Shown here: positions 1 through 5,036 of the stretch, piece by piece | Position numbering within the stretch: the stretch's first letter is position 1 | Layout: every line of letters starts with the position of its first letter | Origin: an uncultured Saprospiraceae bacterium | Lineage (GTDB): Bacteria; Bacteroidota; Bacteroidia; Chitinophagales; Saprospiraceae | Assembly (NCBI GenBank): GCA_938044055.1 | Contig: CALIQO010000189.1 | Location: 1-5,036, forward strand | DNA length: 5,036 nt | Direction of reading: 5' to 3' | Program-made: the position numbers and the translations under genes | The notes under the pieces: model-generated | What the model was told of the DNA's origin: nothing | The model's database searches: none | What the model saw: only the letters and a program-made list of their open reading frames with translations

Positions 1-480
1 TATACAGAGTTTAGTAATGAGAACGATATAACAGCTATGGATACCATTCCACCACCACCGCCACCACCACCACCGGCTCCTCCACCACCACCACCGGCTC
101 CTCCATCTCCACCTTCTGTAACTTCAGTTGCTGCGTCACCACCACCACCACCTCCTCCACCACCACCACCACCGGCTCCTGAGGTTAAAAAACCCAGTCA
201 GCAATTGATGAACAGATGGATAACTGAGCCTCAGACTTTTGGGATATGGCTGGATGGTAAAAGAATTGCTAATGAAGAATTAAAGAACTTCGATCGTGAA
301 GACATTTTCTATTATTCTACTTCTGCCTTAATGGGTAATGCTAAAGACTTCGGTAAATACACTTATCACTTATCCTTATATAGTGAGCAAGGCTTTGATA
401 AGTTTAAAGAAAGTGCAGGAAAAGTGAGGGCTAAGCTGTACCGTGAGATTAAAGAGTGGGAAAAGAAAAAAAAGAACTAG
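1..480 (+). CDS. C-terminal part of a polyproline-linker protein, probably an M56/BlaR1-like peptidase (5' end outside window)
   Basis: The frame is open from base 1, reading YTEFSNENDITA before the first ATG at 37. That ATG has no visible ribosome binding site and leads straight into a proline tract, so I treat the gene as truncated by the window edge. Bases 49-180 encode two long proline runs broken by Ala-Pro, Ser-Pro and a short SVTSVAAS spacer. A folded C-terminal domain of about 95 residues follows, with FGIWLDGKRI, NEELKNF, a Tyr-rich DIFYYSTSALM segment and GKYTYHLSLYSE. It ends in a charged helix rich in Lys and Glu (KEWEKKKKN). Proline-rich linkers followed by a 'xGKRI..xEL' module are typical of the C-terminal ends of Bacteroidota M56 metallopeptidases, which are envelope sensor proteins. 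The catalytic HExxH and the membrane helices would lie upstream and cannot be seen, so the family call is inference. A TonB-like or other envelope protein is the main alternative. The TAG stop at 478-480 overlaps the convergent ABC-F gene. Confidence 0.6.
   Translation, partial: YTEFSNENDITAMDTIPPPPPPPPPAPPPPPPAPPSPPSVTSVAASPPPPPPPPPPPPAPEVKKPSQQLMNRWITEPQTFGIWLDGKRIANEELKNFDREDIFYYSTSALMGNAKDFGKYTYHLSLYSEQGFDKFKESAGKVRAKLYREIKEWEKKKKN
49..180 (+). repeat. CCN-rich polyproline microsatellite with three copies of a 21-nt unit
   Basis: This is a nearly uninterrupted run of proline codons, mostly CCA. Within it the 21-nt unit (CCA)4-CCG-GCT-CCT, encoding PPPPPAP, occurs three times without mismatch: in tandem at 61-81 and 82-102, and again at 160-180. 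The middle part (103-138) is a Ser/Val/Thr/Ala spacer. Because the units are multiples of three, gain or loss by slippage would change linker length without shifting the frame. At the protein level this is a stiff, extended spacer before the C-terminal domain, probably in the periplasm. Confidence 0.85.
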
Positions 481-2348
481 AGAATTTTTTCAGCTAACTC
501 GAGCCACCGCTCTTCTGCTTGTTCGATTTCTTTCTCCAGATTACCTAGTTCGATGGACAGTTCCTGGATGGCTTGATTGTCAAGAATTCCACTCAGAAAC
601 TGTTCATTGATTTTTTCTTTTTTGGCATTCCATTTAGACATGTTTTTTTCAATCTCTTGAAATTCCATTTTTTCTTTATAGGAGACCTTCTCTTTTACTT
701 TATCTGCCGGAGGAGTCGTTTCTTCTACAGTCGTTTCTTTTTTCTGAACTGGGCTATCTGAAGCAATGGACTTTCGATTGTTTCTATACTTGGTATAATT
801 CCCTAGATAATCTCTGATCTCCCCATTTCCTTCCAGTACGAATAGGTGATCCACCAGCTTATCCATAAAGTATCTATCATGTGATACGATGACAAGTACG
901 CCGCGGAAGGTCTCCAAGTAATCTTCTAGAACTTTAAGGGTAAGCACATCTAAATCATTCGTCGGTTCATCCAGGATTAAAAAATTAGGGTTTTTCATCA
1001 GTACTGTAAGGAGATACAATCTTCTTTTTTCACCACCACTGAGCTGGCTTACGTATACCTGTTGCTGCGACCGCAAGAATAAAAATCGTTCTAACAAGGC
1101 AGCGGCAGTAATTTTCTGTCCTTTTTCAAGAGGTATGTATTCTGCTATATCGCGGATAACATCGATAACTCTTCTGTCTTCGTTAAGCTTAATACCATCT
1201 TGGGTATAATGGCCAAAAACCACGGTATCGCCTACCACTAGTTTTCCTGTATCAGTTTTCAGTTTCCCTGTCAGTAAGTCAAGTAAGGTACTTTTCCCAG
1301 CACCATTGGGTCCGACAATTCCGACCTTTTCGTTTTTCTTAAACTTATAATCAAATCCATTGATCAGCTTTAGGTCGCCATAAGCTTTAGAGACATTATG
1401 GAGTTCCACAATTTTACTTCCTAGTCGACTAGATTGGATGAAAATTTTCATTTCATCATCATCGGTTGTTTTATGCGCACGATCTTTTATGTCATAGAAT
1501 TCACCGATTCTAGACTTAGCCTTGGTACCTCTAGCCTTAGGCTGTCTGCGTATCCATTCAAGTTCTTTCTTATACAGCTTCTTCGTCTTATCAAGAACAG
1601 TCTGTTCGTTCTGGATACGCATATCTTTCTTAACAAGAAAATCTGTATAGTTGCCTCGATAGGTATATAGATTCCCACCATCGAGTTCTATGATTACTGT
1701 ACACACGCGTTCTAGAAAATACCGATCGTGGGTCACCATGAATAGGGTAAGGCTGCTGCGTTGTAAGAATTGCTCCAGCCACTCTATCATGTCGAGATCC
1801 AGATGGTTGGTTGGTTCATCTAGGATCAGAAAATCAGGTTCTTCGAATAAGATTTTGGCAAGCGCCACTCTTTTCTGCTGTCCACCAGATAGGGTAGACA
1901 TGGTCTGGTCTAGTTGCTTGATATTTAGCTTGCCGAGTATCTCTTTTAACTGGGATTCTATGTTCCAGGCCTTGAGTTCTTCCATGGCGGCAAGACCCTT
2001 TTCTATACCATCTGCATCTTCATCGAGAAGGGCTTGCTCATACTTTTTAAGGGCTACTATAGAAGGGTGGTCAGAATCAAGAACGGTGTCTAAAACAGAG
2101 AACTCTGGGTTAAAATATGGACTTTGTCGCAAGTATCCAATCTTGATATCTCGGGCATAAGCAATTTTAGACTTTTCACCTTCGCCCGCTTCTTCTCCAG
2201 CTATCATTTTGAGTAAGGTTGTTTTGCCACTTCCATTCTTAGCTACTAGTGCTATTTTATCTCCCTTAGTGATGGATAGATCTATACCCTCGAAGAGGAC
2301 TTTCTCTCCATAGGATTTCGACACATTTTCTAACGATAGATATTGCAT
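477..2348 (-). CDS. uup: ABC-F family ATPase, Uup-like
   Basis: This is a soluble twin-ABC ATPase of the ABC-F family. Such proteins lack membrane domains and act on ribosomes; Uup-type members are linked to ribosome function and to tolerance of branched DNA. Domain 1 has Walker A AKNGSGKT (36-43, with Ala for the usual first Gly), signature LSGGQ (153-157), Walker B with LDEPTNHLD and catalytic Glu178, and switch His207. The interdomain linker, the tRNA-contacting region of the family, carries the basic stretch EWIRRQPKARGTKAKSR (264-280). Domain 2 has Walker A GPNGAGKS (346-353), signature LSGGE (436-440), LDEPTNDLD with Glu461, and His490. After a Thr/Pro/Glu-rich spacer (about 530-550), a charged C-terminal coiled coil runs from about 555 to 623, as in Uup. 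At 623 residues the length is normal for Uup. The ATG at 2348 puts the protein start right at the first beta strand (MQYLSLENVSKSYG), as expected. The 3' end overlaps the convergent gene by four bases. Confidence 0.95.
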   Translation of the reverse strand: MQYLSLENVSKSYGEKVLFEGIDLSITKGDKIALVAKNGSGKTTLLKMIAGEEAGEGEKSKIAYARDIKIGYLRQSPYFNPEFSVLDTVLDSDHPSIVALKKYEQALLDEDADGIEKGLAAMEELKAWNIESQLKEILGKLNIKQLDQTMSTLSGGQQKRVALAKILFEEPDFLILDEPTNHLDLDMIEWLEQFLQRSSLTLFMVTHDRYFLERVCTVIIELDGGNLYTYRGNYTDFLVKKDMRIQNEQTVLDKTKKLYKKELEWIRRQPKARGTKAKSRIGEFYDIKDRAHKTTDDDEMKIFIQSSRLGSKIVELHNVSKAYGDLKLINGFDYKFKKNEKVGIVGPNGAGKSTLLDLLTGKLKTDTGKLVVGDTVVFGHYTQDGIKLNEDRRVIDVIRDIAEYIPLEKGQKITAAALLERFLFLRSQQQVYVSQLSGGEKRRLYLLTVLMKNPNFLILDEPTNDLDVLTLKVLEDYLETFRGVLVIVSHDRYFMDKLVDHLFVLEGNGEIRDYLGNYTKYRNNRKSIASDSPVQKKETTVEETTPPADKVKEKVSYKEKMEFQEIEKNMSKWNAKKEKINEQFLSGILDNQAIQELSIELGNLEKEIEQAEERWLELAEKIL

Positions 2349-2456
2349 GCTGCGAAGATAGATTCCTTATCGATAATATCCTTAAAAATTAATTATACCT
2401 AGAGTATAGATTATAAGTCATTTCTTGAATATTCCCGTTCGAACCGTAATTTTTAC

Positions 2457-2464
2457 TAATTTTG
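2457..2464 (+). promoter_or_regulatory. Candidate Bacteroidota -7 promoter element for the accA operon
   Basis: TAATTTTG matches the Bacteroidota -7 consensus TAnnTTTG exactly. It lies 26 nt before the ATG at 2491, which predicts transcription starting near 2471 and a 5' leader of about 20 nt. The -33 element is poor: the nearest TTG (2425-2427) is 29 nt upstream, too far, and TTCG at 2438-2441 is an imperfect match about 15 nt away. The motif is short enough to arise by chance in AT-rich DNA, so its position in the divergent gap is the main support. Confidence 0.4.
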
Positions 2465-2490
2465 TAAGCTATAACCAATGGAAAATTTAC

Positions 2491-3474
2491 ATGGTCTTTT
2501 TAGAATTTGAGAAGCCACTTGAGAGCCTGTACGAACAACTGGAGAAAATCCAGGAAGTCGGAAAAGAAGGCGATATAGACGTATCTGATAAAATTAAGGA
2601 ACTTGAATCCAAGATTAAGAACGTCAAAAAAGAAATATATTCTAACCTCACAGGATGGCAGAAAGTACAGCTATCTAGACATCCTGAGCGCCCATATACC
2701 TTATATTATATCAATGAAATCTGTAAGAAGTTCGTAGAGCTTCACGGAGATCGTTATTTCAAAGATGACAAGGCAATCGTCGGAGGAATCGGAAGGATAA
2801 ATGGTCATTCTGTTGTTATCATAGGCCACCAGAAGGGTGTCAACACTAAGATGAGGCAATACCGCAATTTTGGTATGGCTAATCCAGAAGGATACCGTAA
2901 GGCGCTGAGGTTGATGAAACTTGCAGAAAGATTTAATTATCCAGTGGTATGCTTAATAGATACGCCAGGAGCATATCCTGGATTAGAGGCAGAAGAAAGA
3001 GGACAAGCAGAGGCGATCGCAAGAAACTTGTTTGAAATGGCACAGCTTAGGGTACCTATTTTATGTTATGTCATCGGAGAAGGTGCTTCCGGAGGAGCAC
3101 TAGGAATAGGTTTAGGAGACAAGGTATTTATGCTTGAAAATACGTGGTACAGCGTGATTTCACCAGAATCTTGCTCTTCCATACTATGGAGAAGCTGGGA
3201 TCACAAGGAGGAAGCTGCAGAAGCACTTAAGTTGACTTCAGACAATATGCTGGAATTTGGATTAATTGATGAGATCATTAAAGAACCACTCGGAGGAGCA
3301 CATGCGGATCCAGAGAAAATGGTTAAAAGTCTGAAAGCGCATATTAAAAAAGAAATAGCTGCGTTAATGGAAGTAGATGCTGACACGAGGATTGCTCAGA
3401 GGATTGATAAGTATAGCAAGATGGGTCAGTTTACTACAGTAAAAGAAATGGAGGGCTCGAAGAAAAAAGAATAG
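2491..3474 (+). CDS. accA: Acetyl-CoA carboxylase carboxyltransferase, alpha subunit
   Basis: AccA pairs with AccD to move the carboxyl group from carboxybiotin on AccB to acetyl-CoA, making malonyl-CoA for fatty acid synthesis in the cytoplasm. The 327-residue product has the usual N-terminal helical region ([20 protein letters not shown], then a charged helix to about 50) followed by the crotonase-fold carboxyltransferase domain. Diagnostic segments are GHQKG (112-116), DTPGAYPG (157-164), and [15 protein letters not shown] (196-210), whose paired glycines form the oxyanion/CoA site; [10 protein letters not shown] follows at 225-234. The zinc ribbon is absent, as expected, because it belongs to AccD. 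I chose ATG 2491 over the in-frame TTG at 2425. The N-terminus then matches the family, whereas the extra 22 residues would be encoded across the candidate promoter. No Shine-Dalgarno sequence is visible, only an A-rich leader, which is normal for Bacteroidota. It is the first gene of a three-gene operon, and its stop is 3 nt before the next ATG. Confidence 0.96.
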   Translation: MVFLEFEKPLESLYEQLEKIQEVGKEGDIDVSDKIKELESKIKNVKKEIYSNLTGWQKVQLSRHPERPYTLYYINEICKKFVELHGDRYFKDDKAIVGGIGRINGHSVVIIGHQKGVNTKMRQYRNFGMANPEGYRKALRLMKLAERFNYPVVCLIDTPGAYPGLEAEERGQAEAIARNLFEMAQLRVPILCYVIGEGASGGALGIGLGDKVFMLENTWYSVISPESCSSILWRSWDHKEEAAEALKLTSDNMLEFGLIDEIIKEPLGGAHADPEKMVKSLKAHIKKEIAALMEVDADTRIAQRIDKYSKMGQFTTVKEMEGSKKKE

Positions 3475-3477
3475 AAA

Positions 3478-4008
3478 ATGGTGTTGAGCAGCATCAAGAA
3501 ATGGTCTTACAACAAGGAACTACTAGAAAAGAAGGACGCAATCGGCGTCTCTTCCTCTCAGACATCCATAAATACAGGAAGCAAGGTTGGTATTATATAC
3601 GCATTCCGAGAGGGTAGTGCTGAGAAGACCATCGCTTCAGTCAAGGATACATTAAGAACCCAGAATAGGATCGTTTCTTCCCTAGCCTTTGTGGATAAAA
3701 AGGAAGATACTGATGGATATACGTTTAAAGCCTACTCCAGAACACACCTCAAGTGGAATGGAATCCCACAAGGCCCTCCTATAGATGAATTTTTATCTAG
3801 GAATTACGACTTGCTCATTTGCCCTGAGCGGAACATATCTGAACATATGAGATATGTGCTTGACTTAACCACATCTAGACTTAAAATCGGACTTAATGTT
3901 CCTTGTGCAGATGACTTGTACGATATCATCATAGATACTTCTCCAGAAAAAGATTTAAAATTTATCTTCACAGATATTTTTAAACAGCTGGAAATAATTT
4001 CAGAGTGA
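3478..4008 (+). CDS. Conserved Bacteroidota protein of unknown function, DUF6913-like
   Basis: The product is a 176-residue soluble protein with no signal peptide, membrane segment or recognisable catalytic motif. After a basic N-terminus (about 1-35) there are alternating hydrophobic strands and helices: KVGIIYAF (36-43), IVSSLAFVD (65-73), NYDLLICP (109-116), KIGLNVP (136-142), YDIIIDT (148-154) and a C-terminal helix DIFKQLEII. A WNG motif (93-95) sits in the middle. The strand pattern and the position directly before dapA recall the DUF6913 family, small Bacteroidota proteins of unknown role; the assignment is from memory of that family and was not searched. The ATG is 3 nt after the accA stop, and the gene's last four bases, GTGA, contain the dapA start. 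Translation of all three genes is therefore probably coupled. The alpha/beta layout could suit a binding or scaffolding role, but nothing in the sequence shows a ligand. Confidence 0.8.
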   Translation: MVLSSIKKWSYNKELLEKKDAIGVSSSQTSINTGSKVGIIYAFREGSAEKTIASVKDTLRTQNRIVSSLAFVDKKEDTDGYTFKAYSRTHLKWNGIPQGPPIDEFLSRNYDLLICPERNISEHMRYVLDLTTSRLKIGLNVPCADDLYDIIIDTSPEKDLKFIFTDIFKQLEIISE

Positions 4009-4889
4009 AGAAGAAGTTCCATGGTACTGGTGTAGCCGTAATTACACCCTTCAGAGACAATAAGATAGATTACGTCGCTCTAAAGAATATAATAGAATTC
4101 CTCATTGATGGTGGAATCGATTATCTGGTTATGCTGGGATCTACAGGAGAAACTGCAACTCTTAACGAGACAGAAGCCAGAGCTGTACTTGATTTTACCA
4201 TTAAGCAAGTCGATGGGCGTAAGCCGATTGTTGCCGGTAACTTCGGTATGAATAATACCTTAGAGCTCTGCCGTAGAATAGAGGAATACAACTTCGATGG
4301 TATAGATGCCATTCTTTCTTCCAGTCCAGCTTATGTTAAGCCTTCTCAAGAAGGAATCTACCAACACTATATGCAGGTAGCAGATGTCTGCCCGATTCCG
4401 ATCATTCTCTATAATGTTCCTGGACGCACTCGATCTAATATGGAATGGCATACAACCGTCCGTCTGGCTAAGTCCCATGATCGTTTTATAGGAATTAAGG
4501 AAGCTTCAGGAGATCTTATACAGACTACGCGTATTATTAAGAATCGTCCAGATGGATTTTTCGTTACTTCTGGAGACGATGAAGTAGCTCTACCTATGAT
4601 TGCATGTGGCGGAGAAGGAGTCATCTCTGTAATTGGTAACGCTATCCCTTCCATTTTCTCACAGATGATTGATGCTGGATTACAGAATGATTTCCCTAGT
4701 GCCAGAGCGCTTAACAATAAAACCTACGACCTCCATAAGTGGTTGTATATTGAAGGCAATCCTGTAGGTATAAAAGCACTGATGGAAATTCAAGGTTTCT
4801 GTACACGAGACGTTCGCCTACCTCTTGCCAATATGAGTAAAGAAAATTTCACTTCACTTGAAAAAGTGTGGAGAGAAATTACCAGATGA
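4005..4889 (+). CDS. dapA: 4-hydroxy-tetrahydrodipicolinate synthase
   Basis: DapA condenses pyruvate with L-aspartate 4-semialdehyde, the first step specific to the diaminopimelate/lysine pathway, feeding peptidoglycan and lysine. The 294-residue length and TIM-barrel pattern fit the family. Visible landmarks are GTGVAVITPF near the start, GSTGE (45-49), SPAYVKPSQEG (107-117) with Tyr110, YNVPGRT (136-142) with the proton-relay Tyr136 and substrate-binding Arg141, and GIKEASGD (163-170) with Schiff-base Lys165. These align with E. coli Tyr107, Tyr133, Arg138 and Lys161. Two differences stand out: Ser46 replaces the first catalytic threonine (E. coli Thr44), and residues matching the E. coli lysine-feedback site appear changed (His53 to Glu55, His56 to Ala58, Tyr106 to Ala109). 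The start must be GTG 4005: an in-frame stop lies at 3981 and no other start codon falls between them. It overlaps the preceding gene's TGA by four bases (GTGA). A related aldolase of the N-acetylneuraminate lyase superfamily is the alternative, but Arg141 and the operon context favour DapA. Confidence 0.94.
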   Translation: MKKKFHGTGVAVITPFRDNKIDYVALKNIIEFLIDGGIDYLVMLGSTGETATLNETEARAVLDFTIKQVDGRKPIVAGNFGMNNTLELCRRIEEYNFDGIDAILSSSPAYVKPSQEGIYQHYMQVADVCPIPIILYNVPGRTRSNMEWHTTVRLAKSHDRFIGIKEASGDLIQTTRIIKNRPDGFFVTSGDDEVALPMIACGGEGVISVIGNAIPSIFSQMIDAGLQNDFPSARALNNKTYDLHKWLYIEGNPVGIKALMEIQGFCTRDVRLPLANMSKENFTSLEKVWREITR

Positions 4890-4903
4890 TTAATCGCTGG
4901 TAA
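4879..4903. terminator. Weak candidate bidirectional hairpin between dapA and glyS
   Basis: A perfect 7-bp inverted repeat, TTACCAG (4879-4885) and CTGGTAA (4897-4903), encloses an 11-nt loop that contains the dapA stop codon and the palindrome GATTAATC (4888-4895). It sits in the 21-nt gap between convergent genes, where a shared terminator would be expected. Against it, the stem has only three G-C pairs, no T run follows on the + strand, and only a short T-rich stretch (AATTTCTC) follows on the - strand. Confidence 0.3.
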
Positions 4904-4910
4904 CGTATTA

Positions 4911-5036
4911 CTACAGTGGAAATTCTACATCCACCTCTTGCTTGATAGCATCTATAGATATACGCTTCTGTTCTAGTGTGTCTCTATTTCTTATGGTCAC
5001 AGTATTGTCTTCTAGTGTATCGAAGTCTACCGTTAC
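4911..5036 (-). CDS. glyS: Glycyl-tRNA synthetase, single-chain type, C-terminal fragment (5' end outside window)
   Basis: The last 41 codons of a minus-strand gene are visible, entering from the right edge and ending at TAG (complement of 4911-4913). The peptide begins [20 protein letters not shown] and continues [21 protein letters not shown]. This is the end of the class IIa anticodon-binding domain of the homodimeric, eukaryote-like glycyl-tRNA synthetase, where 'TVDFDT...TVT(I/V)R.RD(T/S)MxQ.R' is a hallmark closing segment. The enzyme attaches glycine to tRNA-Gly in the cytoplasm. The catalytic domain is not in the window. Related class IIa synthetases (Thr, Pro, His) share the fold but do not normally carry this string, so the call is fairly firm despite the short length. 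The gene converges on dapA with 21 nt between the stop codons. Confidence 0.85.
   Translation of the reverse strand, partial: VTVDFDTLEDNTVTIRNRDTLEQKRISIDAIKQEVDVEFPL

Noticed and set aside
37..39. ATG 37 as the true start of a small 147-residue polyproline protein
   Set aside because: The frame is open to the window edge with an ordinary-looking sequence, there is no ribosome binding site, and a protein starting four residues before a proline run is unlikely.
49..180. CCA repeats as a CRISPR array or other spaced repeat system
   Set aside because: The units are contiguous proline codons with no unique spacers of constant length.
573..761. Phe-rich plus-strand open frame opposite the ABC-F C-terminus
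   Set aside because: The Phe runs are simply the complement of Lys/Glu codons in the coiled coil; it is not a membrane protein.
1690..2160. Plus-strand open frame of 156 codons inside the ABC-F gene
   Set aside because: It is antisense to conserved ABC domain 1, is rich in Ser, Arg and Cys, has no recognisable motif, and is explained by the codon pattern of the real gene.
2392..2415. Two TATAAT hexamers on the minus strand as a sigma-70 type -10 box for the ABC-F gene
   Set aside because: Bacteroidota use a different -7 consensus, the region is AT-rich, and no matching upstream element is present. A TAATTTTT at 2384-2391 (-) misses the last G of the consensus and also lacks a -33 element.
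4409..4717. Minus-strand open frame of 102 codons inside dapA
   Set aside because: It is antisense to conserved DapA catalytic segments and shows no independent coding signal.

Overview
The window looks like ordinary chromosomal DNA from a member of the Bacteroidota, probably a flavobacterium or a saprospirian/cytophagian relative. The evidence is a periplasmic-type protein tail of the kind found on Bacteroidota M56 (BlaR1-like) peptidases, a Uup-type ABC-F protein with an AKNGSGKT first Walker A, a DUF6913-like gene directly before dapA, a single-chain (eukaryote-like) glycyl-tRNA synthetase, a TAnnTTTG promoter element, and no clear Shine-Dalgarno sequences. No tRNA, rRNA, insertion sequence, phage gene or CRISPR array is visible, and I do not see an undescribed multi-gene system.

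Layout. Positions 1-480 (+) hold the 3' end of a gene with a long polyproline tract and a conserved C-terminal domain; its 5' end lies outside the window. It converges on an ABC-F ATPase gene (477-2348, -), and the two share the four bases CTAG, which supply a TAG stop on each strand. A divergent intergenic region (2349-2490) separates the ABC-F gene from a compact + strand operon: accA (2491-3474), a small DUF6913-like gene (3478-4008) and dapA (4005-4889). The gaps are 3 nt and then a 4-nt overlap, GTGA. After dapA a 21-nt gap leads to the convergent 3' end of a glycyl-tRNA synthetase gene (4911-5036, -), whose 5' part lies outside the window.

How the genes work together. The operon joins the carboxyltransferase alpha subunit of acetyl-CoA carboxylase (malonyl-CoA for fatty acids) to the first committed enzyme of the diaminopimelate/lysine pathway (peptidoglycan and lysine). 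The conserved gene of unknown role between them is the least understood part of the window. The flanking genes are translation-related: the ABC-F protein acts on ribosomes, and GlyRS charges tRNA-Gly. The points most worth a second look are the DUF6913-dapA coupling, the apparent loss of lysine-feedback residues in DapA, the repeat-built polyproline linker, and the very tight convergent gene ends.
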